Counted from the first letter of the stretch, positions 32,818 through 42,202 are shown. The stretch: 42,420 bases of DNA from Kiritimatiellia bacterium (GCA_017650345.1 JAGCFB010000006.1:1-42420); one strand, 5' to 3'. Notes: generated by a model not told the origin, from the letters alone. Numbers and translations: made by a program.

Positions 32818-33561
32818 ATGTCCGAAGAAAGGCTCCAGAACGTCCTTGCGCGCGCGGGCGTCTCCTCGCGGCGCGGCGCGGCCGCGATCATCGCGGAAGG
32901 GCGCGTCACCGTGGACGGGATAGTCGTCCGCGAGCCCGGCGCGCGCGTCGATCCGGCGTCCGCCAGGGTCGCCGTGGACGGAAGGCCCGTCGCCGCGGCG
33001 GAGGCGAAGCGCACGATCGTCCTCAACAAGCCCGCAGGCGTCCTCTCCTCGATGTCCGACCCGTTCGGCGGGAAGACCGTCGCGGACATCGTTTACGGCG
33101 ACGCGGCGAAGGCGCCGTCCGAGCGCCTCGTCCCGGTCGGACGCCTCGACAAGGACAGCGAGGGGCTGCTCCTCATGTCCAACGACGGCGACCTCACGCT
33201 GAAGCTGACCCATCCGCGCTACGAACACGAGAAGACGTACGTCGTCCGCGTCGCCGGACGCTGGAGCGCGGAGAAGCTGCGCGTCCTGCAGGGTCCGGTC
33301 GAGATGCCGGACGGCTACGTGACGCGCCCGGTCCCCGTGCGCGTCCTCCGCGAGCAGGAGAACAACGTCACGACGCTGGAGTTCCGCCTTCGCGAGGGGC
33401 GCAAGCGCCAGATTCGCTACATGTGCTCCGCCGCGCATCTCGTTGTGCTGACGCTGCGGCGCGTCGCGATAGGCGCGCTGAGGCTTCCGGCGGACCTCGC
33501 GCCGGGCGAGTGGAGGGACCTGACGGACGCGGAGCTGGAGGCGGCGAGGAGGCTTGCATGA
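32818..33561 (+). CDS. RsuA/RluB-family pseudouridine synthase
   Basis: The 247-residue protein has an N-terminal S4 domain (ERLQNVLARAGVSSRRGA), a LNKPAGVLSSMSDP block and the catalytic GRLDKDSEGLLLMSNDG, with Asp111, followed by HEKTYVV and EGRKRQIRYM. These are marks of the RsuA/RluB/E/F group that modifies rRNA; the exact target is unclear. It lies one base after the HAD gene and overlaps the DUF167 gene by ATGA. Confidence 0.92.
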   Translation: MSEERLQNVLARAGVSSRRGAAAIIAEGRVTVDGIVVREPGARVDPASARVAVDGRPVAAAEAKRTIVLNKPAGVLSSMSDPFGGKTVADIVYGDAAKAPSERLVPVGRLDKDSEGLLLMSNDGDLTLKLTHPRYEHEKTYVVRVAGRWSAEKLRVLQGPVEMPDGYVTRPVPVRVLREQENNVTTLEFRLREGRKRQIRYMCSAAHLVVLTLRRVAIGALRLPADLAPGEWRDLTDAELEAARRLA

Positions 33562-33848
33562 GCTGGTTTTCGGAGACGCCGGAGGGCGTGGTCCTCAACG
33601 TGAAGGCGCAGCCGCGCTCGTCCAGGGCGGGGATCGACGGACTCGTCGGCGACGCCGTGAAGGTGCGCATCAGGTCCGCGCCCGTTGACGGCAAGGCTAA
33701 CAAGGAGCTTGTCGAGACGCTGGCGGACGCGTTCGGACTTCCCAAGTCGCGCGTCGTGTTCAAGTCCGGCGAGACGTCCAAGACGAAGCGCATCCTCCTT
33801 TCGGGGGTGCAGGCCGCCGAGGCCGCAGCGGTGGTGGAGCGTGCGTGA
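33558..33848 (+). CDS. DUF167 (YggU) family protein
   Basis: The 96-residue protein has VVLNVKAQPRSSRAGIDG, VKVRIRSAPVDGKANKELVE and the SRVVFKSGETSKTKRILL block, which is the whole DUF167 family signature. Its function is not established. ATG 33558 overlaps the synthase stop and its own stop overlaps rnhB, so it is translationally coupled on both sides. Confidence 0.9.
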   Translation: MSWFSETPEGVVLNVKAQPRSSRAGIDGLVGDAVKVRIRSAPVDGKANKELVETLADAFGLPKSRVVFKSGETSKTKRILLSGVQAAEAAAVVERA

Positions 33849-34483
33849 TGGCGGTGACCCTGGATCTTGAGCGCGAGGCGGGGGACTTCGTCATGGGCAT
33901 CGACGAGGCGGGGCGTGGTCCGCTCGCCGGCGGCGTCTATGCCGCGGCGGTGTGCGTGCCGCTCGCGCGGGCTGAGGAGCTGCTCGCCGGCGCGTGGAGC
34001 GGGGTTAACGACTCGAAGAAGCTTACGGAGAGGAGGCGCGACGCGCTGGCGGAGGCGATCAAGTCGGCGCCGGACTGCGTGTGGGCGGTCGCGAGCGCGT
34101 CGCCTGCGGAGATCGACTCGCTGAACATACTGCGCGCGACGCACCTCGCTATGCGCCGCGCTGCGGAAGCGGTCGCCGAGCGGCTAGACGGCGCGGTGTC
34201 GGCCCTGGTTGACGGACTCCCTGTTAGGACGCTTCCGGTCCCGTCGCGGAGCGTCGTGAAGGGGGACGCGAAGTCGCTTTTCATAGCGGCGGCGTCCATA
34301 CTCGCGAAGACGGCGAGGGATGCGGACTGCCTGAGGCTAGAGCGGCATTATCCCGGATACGGGTTCGCGAAGCATAAGGGATATCCGACGAAGGAGCATC
34401 TTGCGGCGCTCGCCAGGCTGGGTCCGTGCCCGGAGCACCGCCGCAGCTTCGGACCGGTCATGCAGATGGAGCTGGGACTATGA
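33848..34483 (+). CDS. rnhB: Ribonuclease HII
   Basis: The 211-residue enzyme cuts RNA in RNA-DNA hybrids, in particular single ribonucleotides in DNA. It has the GIDEAGRGPLAGG motif with Asp19-Glu20, LVDGLPVRTLP, KGDAKSLFIAAASILAKTARD with the other acidic and lysine residues, and YGFAKHKGYPTKEHL. ATG 33848 overlaps the DUF167 stop by TGATG; a GTG at 33845 (GTGA overlap) would add one codon. Confidence 0.95.
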   Translation: MAVTLDLEREAGDFVMGIDEAGRGPLAGGVYAAAVCVPLARAEELLAGAWSGVNDSKKLTERRRDALAEAIKSAPDCVWAVASASPAEIDSLNILRATHLAMRRAAEAVAERLDGAVSALVDGLPVRTLPVPSRSVVKGDAKSLFIAAASILAKTARDADCLRLERHYPGYGFAKHKGYPTKEHLAALARLGPCPEHRRSFGPVMQMELGL

Positions 34484-35187
34484 AATGCAAGGTCATGGGA
34501 ATCGTCAACGTCACGCCCGATTCGTTCTCGGACGGCGGCATGTACTACAGGCCTGAGGAGGCGGTGCGCCGCGCGCGGAACCTCGTCGCGGACGGGGCTG
34601 ACATAATCGACCTCGGCGGGGAGTCCACCAGACCGGGGTCCGTCCCCGTCGGCTGGGAGGAGGAGTGGGCGCGCATCGGGCCTGTCCTGAAGGCGCTCGC
34701 CGCGGACGCGTCCGTCCCGGTCTCCGTCGATACGTACCATCCCGAGACGGCGGAGCGCGCCGTAGCGGAGGGGGCGTCCATAGTGAACTGCGTTTACGCT
34801 GAGCCGGTCGCCGAGATGCTGCGCATATGCGCCAAGGGCGGCGCGGAGCTTGTGCTGCCGGCGGGATGCCTGGACGCGCTGCCGCCGGATCGGGAGGTTC
34901 CGCTCTACCTCGACCCGATGATCGGGTTCGGGACGACGCGCGAGGAGGACCTCGAGCTGTTGAGGTCCGTGCCGGAGCTCGCCAAGCGTGGCCGCGTGCT
35001 GGTCGGGGCGAGCCGCAAACGGATCGTGAAGAAGCTGACTGGCGAGAAGATGACCGGGAAGAACCTTGGCGGGAACCTCGGCATCGCGCTCTGGTGCGCG
35101 GCGCACGGTGCGTCCGTCGTCCGCGTGCACGACGTGAAGGAGACGGTCCAGGCGCTGCGCGTCTTCGCGTGCCTCGACGGAGACTGA
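34480..35187 (+). CDS. folP: Dihydropteroate synthase, short divergent form
   Basis: The 235-residue protein contains [58 protein letters not shown] and [10 protein letters not shown], the main substrate-binding and catalytic blocks of DHPS. It lacks about 40 residues of the usual length; the INDxSG region reads VNCVYAE, and the MHMxGTP segment that normally follows is missing. It should join pteridine and p-aminobenzoate in folate synthesis if the shorter active site works. It ends the queA operon; no other folate gene is nearby. Confidence 0.82.
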   Translation: MKCKVMGIVNVTPDSFSDGGMYYRPEEAVRRARNLVADGADIIDLGGESTRPGSVPVGWEEEWARIGPVLKALAADASVPVSVDTYHPETAERAVAEGASIVNCVYAEPVAEMLRICAKGGAELVLPAGCLDALPPDREVPLYLDPMIGFGTTREEDLELLRSVPELAKRGRVLVGASRKRIVKKLTGEKMTGKNLGGNLGIALWCAAHGASVVRVHDVKETVQALRVFACLDGD

Positions 35188-35204
35188 CGGGCCGCGGCGG
35201 TATT

Positions 35205-35213
35205 TGGTATAAT
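35205..35213 (+). promoter_or_regulatory. Extended -10 promoter of the ACT gene
   Basis: TATTTGGTATAAT ends 10 nt before ATG 35224; the predicted leader is about three bases. Confidence 0.65.
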
Positions 35214-35223
35214 AGGGAAAGCC

Positions 35224-35496
35224 ATGAAAAAAGCCATAATAACGGTAGTCGGCAAGGACGTGGTCGGCATCATCGCAAAGACCGCCGCGTACCTCGCCAA
35301 GTCGAACGTGAACATCCTCGACATCAGCCAGACTGTCGTCCAGGACTACTTCAACATGATGATGATCGTCGATCTGTCGAAGACGAAGAAGCCGTTCGAC
35401 GCGATCGTCGCGGACCTCTCCGCGATCGGACGCGACCTCGGGCTCGAGGTCCGCTGCCAGCGCAGCGAGATCTTCGAGAGGATGCACAGGGTGTGA
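35224..35496 (+). CDS. ACT-domain protein (UPF0237 type)
   Basis: The 90-residue protein is a single ACT-like domain: [21 protein letters not shown], then [27 protein letters not shown] domains bind amino acids or other small ligands. Such genes commonly precede a UPF0210/PFL gene, as here, so the two form a conserved but functionally uncertain pair. Its stop overlaps a possible GTG start of that next gene. Confidence 0.9.
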   Translation: MKKAIITVVGKDVVGIIAKTAAYLAKSNVNILDISQTVVQDYFNMMMIVDLSKTKKPFDAIVADLSAIGRDLGLEVRCQRSEIFERMHRV

Positions 35497-35519
35497 TCTC
35501 CGGCAACTTTCGCAAAGCC

Positions 35520-36884
35520 ATGATCAACATATCGGAAGTAATCGAGACGAACAAGATGATCCTCGAGGAGAACCTCGACGTGAGGACCATCACGATGGGC
35601 ATCTCGCTCCTGGACTGTGCGGATTCTTCGCTTGAAAAGACGTGCGGCAACATCTACACGAAGCTCATGCGCCTTGCGAAGGACCTCGTCAGGACCGGCG
35701 ACGACATCGGACGCGAGTTCGGCATCCCCGTCGTCAACAAGCGCATTTCCATCACGCCCGCCGCGATCGTCGGGTCCGCGTGCTGCAAGAAGCCTGCGGA
35801 CTTCGTCAAGATCGCAAAGACCCTCGACCGGGCGGCAAAGAAGCTGGGCGTCAACTTCATCGGCGGATACTCCGCCATAGTCTCCAAGGGCATGACGCCC
35901 GCGGACGAGCTGCTCATCCGCTCGATCCCCCGCGCCATGGCTTGCACCGAGCGCCTCTGCTCGTCCGTCAACGTCGGCTCCACGAAGACCGGCATCGACA
36001 TGGACGCCGTCCGTCTCATGGGCGACATCATCAAGGAGACGGCGCGCCTCACCAAGGACAACGACTCGCTCGGATGCGCGAAGCTGGTCGTCCTCTGCAA
36101 CGCGCCTGACGACAACCCGTTCATGGCGGGCGCGTTCCACGGCGTGAGCGAGGGCGACTGCGTTGTCAACGTCGGCGTCTCCGGTCCCGGCGTGGTCAAC
36201 CACGTCCTCAAGTCCATCCGCGGCGCCAGCTTCGAGGTCCTCTGCGAGACCATCAAGCGGACGGCGTTCAAGATCACGCGCGTCGGGCAGCTCGTCGCGC
36301 AGGAGGCGGCGAAGCGTCTGGGCGTCCCGTTCGGCATCATCGACCTCTCGCTCGCGCCCACGCCGGCCGTCGGCGACTCCGTGGCGGACATCCTGCGCGA
36401 GATCGGACTCGAGCATCCCGGCGCGCCCGGCACGACCGCCGCGCTCGCGCTCCTCAACGACCAGGTGAAGAAGGGCGGCGTGATGGCGAGCTCCTACGTC
36501 GGAGGGCTCTCCGGCGCGTTCATCCCCGTCTCCGAAGACCAGGGCATGATCGACGCCGTTGACGCGGGCGCGCTCACGATCGAGAAGCTGGAGGCCATGA
36601 CGTGCGTCTGCTCCGTCGGACTCGACATGATCGCAATCCCCGGCGACACGCCCGCGAGCTCCATCGCGGGGATCATCGCGGACGAGGCGGCGATCGGCAT
36701 GGTTAACCAGAAGACGACCGCCGTTCGCGTAATCCCCGTCGCGGGCAAGAAGGTCGGCGACACGGTGGAATTCGGCGGACTCCTCGGGCACGCGCCGGTC
36801 ATGCGCGTCTCCCCGTTCTCGTGCGAGGCGATGGTCGGCCGCGGCGGACGAATCCCCGCGCCGATACACTCCTTCAAGAACTGA
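35520..36884 (+). CDS. PFL family protein (UPF0210/DUF711)
   Basis: The 454-residue product has the family start [13 protein letters not shown] and [16 protein letters not shown], later [34 protein letters not shown] and [10 protein letters not shown] at the C-terminus. The family is annotated by similarity to glycyl-radical enzymes, but its function is not established. I chose ATG 35520 because the family begins there; GTG 35493, overlapping the ACT stop by GTGA, would add nine residues and is an alternative. The gap otherwise is 23 nt without a clear ribosome site. Confidence 0.85.
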   Translation: MINISEVIETNKMILEENLDVRTITMGISLLDCADSSLEKTCGNIYTKLMRLAKDLVRTGDDIGREFGIPVVNKRISITPAAIVGSACCKKPADFVKIAKTLDRAAKKLGVNFIGGYSAIVSKGMTPADELLIRSIPRAMACTERLCSSVNVGSTKTGIDMDAVRLMGDIIKETARLTKDNDSLGCAKLVVLCNAPDDNPFMAGAFHGVSEGDCVVNVGVSGPGVVNHVLKSIRGASFEVLCETIKRTAFKITRVGQLVAQEAAKRLGVPFGIIDLSLAPTPAVGDSVADILREIGLEHPGAPGTTAALALLNDQVKKGGVMASSYVGGLSGAFIPVSEDQGMIDAVDAGALTIEKLEAMTCVCSVGLDMIAIPGDTPASSIAGIIADEAAIGMVNQKTTAVRVIPVAGKKVGDTVEFGGLLGHAPVMRVSPFSCEAMVGRGGRIPAPIHSFKN

Positions 36885-36901
36885 CGGCCTGTCCGCGCGG
36901 C

Positions 36902-37351
36902 ATGGACTTCGTGGCGATAGACTTCGAGACGACCGGCTACGAGGGCGGCGGCGAGAACGAGCCGTGGCAGCTCGGCGCGGCGGTCGTCGCGGACGGCGAG
37001 ATCGTCGAGACGCACGAGTGGTTCTTTGGAACCGCCATGACGCCGGACTGCGAGCCGCTGATGGCGCAGTGGGACGACTTCTACCCCGTCCTCGCCGGAC
37101 GCCGCCTAGTCGCGCACAACATCGCCTGCGAGCGGACGATCCTCACGCGCATCGCGCCGCTCACGAAGTGGGGTCCGTGGACGGACACCCTGAAGTTCGC
37201 CAAGGCGCGCTACCCCGGGCTTCCGTCGTACTCGCTCGGAAGCCTCTGCGAGACGTTCGGATGCGTTCCGCAGATCGACGGACGCACCTGGCACGACGGA
37301 CTCTACGACGCCGTCGCGTGCGCGATGCTCGCGCTGAGGTTCGCTGTGTAG
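36902..37351 (+). CDS. DnaQ-like 3'-5' exonuclease
   Basis: The 149-residue protein has the DEDDh exonuclease pattern: VAIDFETTGYEG (Asp-Glu of ExoI), VAHNIACERTIL (ExoII region) and HDGLYDAVACAML (ExoIII His-Asp). It is a single-domain relative of the DNA polymerase III epsilon subunit or an RNase T-like enzyme; the substrate is not known. The start ATG 36902 lies 17 nt after the PFL stop; no promoter box is seen, so it probably belongs to the same operon. Confidence 0.85.
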   Translation: MDFVAIDFETTGYEGGGENEPWQLGAAVVADGEIVETHEWFFGTAMTPDCEPLMAQWDDFYPVLAGRRLVAHNIACERTILTRIAPLTKWGPWTDTLKFAKARYPGLPSYSLGSLCETFGCVPQIDGRTWHDGLYDAVACAMLALRFAV

Positions 37352-37361
37352 GAGTGCGGCG

Positions 37362-38528
37362 GTGAAGAGGCTCTGGACGCTTTTCTGGGAGATGTTCAAG
37401 ATCGCGCTCTGCGTGGTCGGCGGAGGCTTCGCGATACTGGCCGTGGCGGACGAGGTCTTCTCCAAGAGGCTCAAGTGGACGGAGGAGGGCGAGCTCTTCG
37501 CGAACCTGCCCGTCTTCCAGATGGTGCCCGGCATAATCGCCGGCAACACGGCCATATACGTCGGACGCAAGGTGGCCGGCGTCCCCGGCGCGGCGGTCGC
37601 GCTTCTCGGCGTGTTCCTTCCGAGCGTCATCGTATTCTCCGCCGTGTCGGCGGGCTACGCGCTCATTCCGCTCGGGAACCCCGTCCTCGACGGCGCGTTC
37701 CTCGGACTCCGCGCCGCGCTCACCGGCGTAATCGCCGCGATGGCCGTCCGCTCCTGGCCCAAGTGCATCGACGGCGCGTACGCGGCGACAACCATGCTTC
37801 TTGCGCTTGTCGCGATCGGCCCTCTTGCCCTCAACCCGGCACTAGTCGTAGCCGTCGCAGTCGTATGCGGCGTCGCGGCGCGCTTTGCGGAGGGAGAGAC
37901 CCCGCGCCGCGGGCGCCGCTTCATGTCCGCCTTCTGGGCTCTTCCGCTCATCTTCCTCAAGTACGGCGCGATCGCGTTCGGCGGCGGCTACGTCCTCGTC
38001 CCCGTCTATCTCGGCGACTTCGTCGGGGCGTCCGCCCCGTACCTCCAGCTTGCGGAGCGCGAGTTTGCGGACGTCATGGCGCTCACGCAGATGACGCCGG
38101 GTCCGGTCGCCGTGAACTGCGCGACGTTCTTCGGATACCGCATGGGGCTGGCGGACGGACTTGGCGCGGCGGGCGGCGTCGCGTACGCGGTCGTTGCGAC
38201 AATCTGTCTGCTCATCCCAGGGTCCGTCCTCCTCTACATCGCGCTCGGCTCGCTTGAGCGCTTCCGCGCGAGCCGCGTGGTGCAGGGGGTGATGCGCGGC
38301 GTCAAGCCTGTGACGATCGCGATGATGCTCAACGCGCTTTGGGCCTTCGCCGGGATGAGCGCGTGGACGCGCGGCGCGGAGGGGGAGGTCGTGTGGCATC
38401 CCGTCGCCGCGATGCTTGTCGCGCTCGCCTGCGCGGCGACGCTTACGCGCAAGGTGGGCGTCGTCAGGCTGATACTCGGCTGCGCCGCCGCGTCCGCCGC
38501 CGTGGCGGCCGTAGGGACGCTCTTGTGA
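37362..38528 (+). CDS. Chromate transporter (ChrA-like)
   Basis: The 388-residue membrane protein has two CHR domains. The first (about 1-165) has VVGGGFAILAVADEVF and QMVPGIIAGNTAIYVGRKV; the second (about 190-388) has AFGGGYVLVPVYLGDF and QMTPGPVAVNCATFFGYR. These repeated GGGY and PGP motifs are diagnostic of the ChrA family, which exports chromate or other oxyanions, though the natural role of distant relatives is unclear. The GTG start 37362 follows GGAG. Confidence 0.92.
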   Translation: MKRLWTLFWEMFKIALCVVGGGFAILAVADEVFSKRLKWTEEGELFANLPVFQMVPGIIAGNTAIYVGRKVAGVPGAAVALLGVFLPSVIVFSAVSAGYALIPLGNPVLDGAFLGLRAALTGVIAAMAVRSWPKCIDGAYAATTMLLALVAIGPLALNPALVVAVAVVCGVAARFAEGETPRRGRRFMSAFWALPLIFLKYGAIAFGGGYVLVPVYLGDFVGASAPYLQLAEREFADVMALTQMTPGPVAVNCATFFGYRMGLADGLGAAGGVAYAVVATICLLIPGSVLLYIALGSLERFRASRVVQGVMRGVKPVTIAMMLNALWAFAGMSAWTRGAEGEVVWHPVAAMLVALACAATLTRKVGVVRLILGCAAASAAVAAVGTLL

Positions 38529-38553
38529 CCGCTTGAACGGAAAGGGTTGAACG

Positions 38554-39072
38554 ATGACGATGGACGATTTCGACAGGACCTTCATGAGGATGGCGCTGAG
38601 GGAGGCGGAGAAGGCGGCGACGGACGGCGAGGTTCCGACGGGCTGCGTCATAGTCGAGCCCGCCGTCCTCGAGCCGGCGCACGACGGACATCCTGCCGTC
38701 CTCGATCCCGATCCCGTGCGCGCGCGCATCCTCGGACGCGCCCACAACCAGACCGAAGGCCTGCGCGACGCGACCGCGCACGCCGAGATGCTCGCGATGA
38801 GCGCGGCGTTTTCGGTGAAGGGCGACTGGCGGCTCTGCGGCGCGCGGCTTTACGTGACGAAGGAGCCGTGTCCGATGTGCGCGGGCGGAATCGTCCTTGC
38901 GCGGCTGGACGCGGTGGTGTGGGGCGTGTCGGACCCGAAGCGCGGCGGCGGGACGGAGTTCGGGATATTCACGCACCCCGGGATAAACCACCATCCCCAG
39001 GTCGTGACCGGCGTCCTCGAGGCGGAGTCTAAGTCCATCCTCCAGTCCTTCTTCCGCGCCCGCCGCGCATAG
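38554..39072 (+). CDS. tadA: tRNA-specific adenosine deaminase (TadA-like)
   Basis: The 172-residue protein has the HAE zinc motif (His76, Glu78), the PCPMC motif (Cys106, Cys109) and VWGVSDPKRGG. These belong to TadA, which makes inosine at position 34 of tRNA-Arg(ACG). Between GEVPTGCVIVE and the HAE block there is an insertion of about 22 residues rich in Pro, Asp and His (about 36-58), absent in most TadA. A guanine deaminase is the main alternative, but the PCPMCAGGI block and the C-terminal region favour TadA. Confidence 0.83.
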   Translation: MTMDDFDRTFMRMALREAEKAATDGEVPTGCVIVEPAVLEPAHDGHPAVLDPDPVRARILGRAHNQTEGLRDATAHAEMLAMSAAFSVKGDWRLCGARLYVTKEPCPMCAGGIVLARLDAVVWGVSDPKRGGGTEFGIFTHPGINHHPQVVTGVLEAESKSILQSFFRARRA

Positions 39073-39129
39073 CGGCAGAATGGCGTTTGCAACATGGCGA
39101 TGACTGCGCCGTCAACCACCGGAGGATAT

Positions 39130-39150
39130 CCATATTGATGGAAGATATGG
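39130..39150. promoter_or_regulatory. Inverted repeat over the ECF sigma promoter
   Basis: CCATAT (39130-39135) and ATATGG (39145-39150) form a 6-bp inverted repeat around a 9-nt centre. The right arm contains the TGG of the extended -10 box, so a protein bound here would block the promoter. It could be an operator, but the arms are short and AT-rich. Confidence 0.35.
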
Positions 39151-39156
39151 TACAAT
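39148..39156 (+). promoter_or_regulatory. Extended -10 promoter of the sigma factor gene, leaderless
   Basis: TGG-TACAAT ends 7 nt before ATG 39164, so the mRNA should begin at the start codon. Confidence 0.65.
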
Positions 39157-39163
39157 AGGGACG

Positions 39164-39787
39164 ATGTCAAGACGGCAGAGCGGCGACGCAATAAGGTTTG
39201 TGACTACGCAATTCACCCTGCTGGTGAATCTTGCGCGGGGGAGTGCGGACGAAATAAATCCGCACTGGGGACGCTTCTTCGACCTTTACTACCCGACCAT
39301 GGTCAAGTACGCCGAAATGTTCTGCGCTCCGCAGGACGCCGAGGACATCGCGCAGGGCGTCCTCGTCAGGCTTGTCGATGTGATGAGATCCGGCGGATAC
39401 GAGCGGCGCCCTGGCGTCCGCTTCAGCACATACGTCAAGACGCTCGTCAGGAACGAGTTCATCGACTGGCGCCGGCGTGAGGCTGCGCGCGGACTTGGCA
39501 GGACCGTCCCTCTGTCGGAAAAGGCGGGGCCGCATGTCGAACCGGACGCGGCGGCGCGGATCGACGCGGAATGGAGGCTCGCCTTGAGGGCGGCCGCCAC
39601 CGACCACGTCCTCTCGCGGACGGCCATGCCGGACGACATGCGCCGCGCCTATCGCGCGTATGTCCTCGAAGGCCGTCCGCCCGGGGATGTCGCGCGCGAG
39701 CTGGGCGTCAGGCGCGGCTACGTGCTTCTTGCGAAAACGAGGATCGACGCCCGCATTGCGGCGGTGGAGGCGATGTATGGCGAATGA
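39164..39787 (+). CDS. ECF-type RNA polymerase sigma factor
   Basis: The 207-residue protein has region 2 features (FFDLYYPTMVKYAEMF, QDAEDIAQGVLVRLVDVM, FSTYVKTLVRNEFIDWRRR) and a region-4-like C-terminus (MRRAYRAYVLEGRPPGDVARELGV) with a helix-turn-helix. It is a small ECF sigma factor. No anti-sigma gene is seen; instead a Ser/Thr kinase gene overlaps its end by 11 nt, a pairing known from planctomycetes and relatives, where the kinase is thought to control the sigma factor. Its own targets are not known. Confidence 0.85.
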   Translation: MSRRQSGDAIRFVTTQFTLLVNLARGSADEINPHWGRFFDLYYPTMVKYAEMFCAPQDAEDIAQGVLVRLVDVMRSGGYERRPGVRFSTYVKTLVRNEFIDWRRREAARGLGRTVPLSEKAGPHVEPDAAARIDAEWRLALRAAATDHVLSRTAMPDDMRRAYRAYVLEGRPPGDVARELGVRRGYVLLAKTRIDARIAAVEAMYGE

Positions 39788-42041
39788 CGTCGGAACAGGC
39801 GCGGAATGCGGAACGGCGCACGGCGAGGGGCGCATGCTTGGCGGATGGAGGCTGGTTCGCAGGCTCGGCGTCGGCGGCATGGGGTCCGTATATGAGGCGG
39901 TCCATGCCAGCCTCGGCGTGAGGCGCGCCGTCAAGGTGTTCGCGGACGCTCCGCGCCATGCCGACGCGCTAAAGGCGTGCTTCCTGGCGGAAGGGCGCAC
40001 GCTCGCAAACCTGTCGCATCCCAGGGTCGTCCGCATCTACGACTTCGCCATCGACGCGGCGGACGGCTCGCCGTACTTCGTCATGGACCTCGTCCTTTCG
40101 CCCGACGGCGAGCATTCCACGCTCGAGGACGCGCGGCTGCGCGGAATCGACGAGAAGCAGGCCGCCGCATGGTTCGCCGACATGTGCGAGGGGCTTGACT
40201 ACATCCACGCCCAGGGCGTGGTCCACGGCGACGTAAAGCTCGAGAACGTCCTGGTGGGGTCCGACGGACGCGCCGTGATCTCCGATTTCGGCATATCCCG
40301 CGCATTCGGCGAGGAGCTGCGGCAGAAGGTGGAGTCCGGACACTGCACGGAGACCGACGCCTTGCGCATGGGCACGTTGAACTATCTGGCGCCAGAGCTC
40401 CTGTCCGACAGAGACGCGCAGATGCAGCCCGGGACGGACGCCTGGGCGCTCGGCGTCATGATGTTTCGCATGCTCACGGGATTCTGGTTCGAGGACGACA
40501 ACCGCGAGAGGTGCCTCGCGCTGCTGGACGGCTTCGACCTGCCGTGGAAGGGCGTCATCGACCGCCTTTGCTCGCGCGATTCGTCCGCGCGCCTTTCCGG
40601 CGGACGCCTCATGCCGTTCGCGGAGAGGATCGTGCGCCGCCGCGCGACCCGGAGTCGGATGCTTTGCGTCGCCGCCGCTTGCGCCGCGCTCTTCGCCCTG
40701 GCCGTCGTCGCATTCTGCACATTGCCGCCTCCGTCGCACAAACTCCCGTCCGGCCGCGATGTGCGGCTGTGTCCGCATTCGCCCGCATGGCGCGAATTCG
40801 GCCGTCGCATGGACTATGCCATGCGAACCGTACTCCTCGTGCCCTTCGAAGGGATGGACGGCGAGGTCGAGGACGCCTTGCGCGCCTTCATGGAACGCCG
40901 GTCCTCGTTCTTCTGCCACGAAGACTACTGGCCGCAGGACCGCGTGGGCAGGATAGACGCCCTCGTCTCCGCGCAGATGCCGGGGGCGGGCGCTCCGCTA
41001 CGCGCCAGCTCGCCGCAGCTTCTGGCCTTGGCAGGGGAAGTGTACAGGCAGAAGCGGCTCTGGTCGTTCGGACGGGGCGAGTTCCCGGAAGACGTTGACC
41101 GGATTGTCGCGCTTGCCAAGCGTCTTGTGTCCGACGTGTCCTTGGGCCGATACGAACCGGAGTGGGCGTTCGAGCTTGTGGAGGCGGCGGTTCCGTTTGG
41201 CAGGCTGGACGGACGGCGCATAGGCGCGAACGACTCGCAGTTCCGGAGCATGGCCGATCCGTGGCTGGCCAAGATGATCGAAGCGTCCGCAATGGCGGCG
41301 GAGGCGTCCCGCGCGCACGGCTCCGCCTTCACTCCAAGGGACGATCTTGAGCATGACGAGAAATGCGCGCTTGCCGCTAGGCTCTTCAAGGAGGCGCTGT
41401 CCCTGCATCCTGAGCGGTATCGCGCGGCGGAGCGGCTCATTGGACTCTCCCACGCCGACCTGGACGAGGCGCGGCTTTCTTTCGAGCGATGCCAGGCGTA
41501 TTGCTTCGACGACCTGCGCGCATGGAAGTCCTATGCAGGCGTTCTGGCCAGGCACGACGGCGACCCGGCGCGTGCCAGGCTGGCGCGGCTGCTGGACCAG
41601 GCGCTTGCGTCCGGGCGATACGATTCGTGGGTTCCGGCGTTCTATGTCATCGGGAGATGGTCGCTTCTGGCGAGATACGACGAGCACGGAAGGACGCTGG
41701 ACGACAGGAGTTGGGCATATGCTGACGAAGAGGTGCGAAGGAAAACGGTTGAGACGATCCGCCGCTACAAGGGCAGCGCGTTGATGTCCGAGGCTCCTGG
41801 TCCGCGCCGTCTGTCGCTGACCGCGCTCTTTGCCGCCGCCGCGCTGACATGCGGCGACGAGAGCCTTGCCGCAGAACTGGCGCGGCGGATTCCGTCCGCC
41901 CTGTTCAACGCAGTCGCCGGGTCGGTGATGAGAACCACGTCCCAGACCTTCCGAAGGCTGAAGAATCTGGCGGAAGACAGCGAGAAAGGGCCTGAATCCC
42001 ATCCGAGCGCCCAAGACTCGCCGCACAATAACCAACAGTAA
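39777..42041 (+). CDS. Membrane Ser/Thr protein kinase with large C-terminal domain
   Basis: The 754-residue product begins with a kinase domain: glycine loop LGVGGMGSVYEA (30-41), Lys53, Glu72, catalytic loop VVHGDVKLENVLV with HGD (150-152) instead of HRD, DFG (170-172) and APE (205-207). One membrane helix (295-316) separates it from a C-terminal region of about 440 residues, mostly helical and TPR-like, that is probably extracytoplasmic. HGD is a recognised variant of active kinases; Lys154 and Asn157 are kept. The sensor domain could bind an envelope signal and pass it to the sigma factor encoded upstream. Confidence 0.85.
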   Translation: MANDVGTGAECGTAHGEGRMLGGWRLVRRLGVGGMGSVYEAVHASLGVRRAVKVFADAPRHADALKACFLAEGRTLANLSHPRVVRIYDFAIDAADGSPYFVMDLVLSPDGEHSTLEDARLRGIDEKQAAAWFADMCEGLDYIHAQGVVHGDVKLENVLVGSDGRAVISDFGISRAFGEELRQKVESGHCTETDALRMGTLNYLAPELLSDRDAQMQPGTDAWALGVMMFRMLTGFWFEDDNRERCLALLDGFDLPWKGVIDRLCSRDSSARLSGGRLMPFAERIVRRRATRSRMLCVAAACAALFALAVVAFCTLPPPSHKLPSGRDVRLCPHSPAWREFGRRMDYAMRTVLLVPFEGMDGEVEDALRAFMERRSSFFCHEDYWPQDRVGRIDALVSAQMPGAGAPLRASSPQLLALAGEVYRQKRLWSFGRGEFPEDVDRIVALAKRLVSDVSLGRYEPEWAFELVEAAVPFGRLDGRRIGANDSQFRSMADPWLAKMIEASAMAAEASRAHGSAFTPRDDLEHDEKCALAARLFKEALSLHPERYRAAERLIGLSHADLDEARLSFERCQAYCFDDLRAWKSYAGVLARHDGDPARARLARLLDQALASGRYDSWVPAFYVIGRWSLLARYDEHGRTLDDRSWAYADEEVRRKTVETIRRYKGSALMSEAPGPRRLSLTALFAAAALTCGDESLAAELARRIPSALFNAVAGSVMRTTSQTFRRLKNLAEDSEKGPESHPSAQDSPHNNQQ

Positions 42042-42202
42042 ACATCAAAACACGAAAGGAATCGGCAATTATAAAAAAGTTGAAAATAATTTGAAATTGA
42101 GCGCTCTGCAATGCGCTTATGTATATAGAGGGGCAGAGAGTCTCTATTCGCGGCAGTCGCGGATATCCTTTGCCCATCGAATACGGAAGAAAGGAGCATA
42201 AC
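42042..42202 (+). promoter_or_regulatory. AT-rich intergenic region before the last gene
   Basis: This 161-nt gap has an unusually AT-rich stretch (42058-42100), a small hairpin (AGCGC-8 nt-GCGCT, near 42100) and AGAGAGTCTCT. The TG-N-TATAAT box seen elsewhere is absent. The gap could hold a promoter read by the neighbouring ECF sigma factor, but I cannot identify its boxes. AAAGGAGC precedes the last start codon. Confidence 0.3.

Noticed and set aside
35493-35519. GTG start giving nine additional residues to the PFL protein
   Set aside because: Possible because it overlaps the ACT stop as GTGA, but the family begins at INISEV, so ATG 35520 is preferred; this is a close call.
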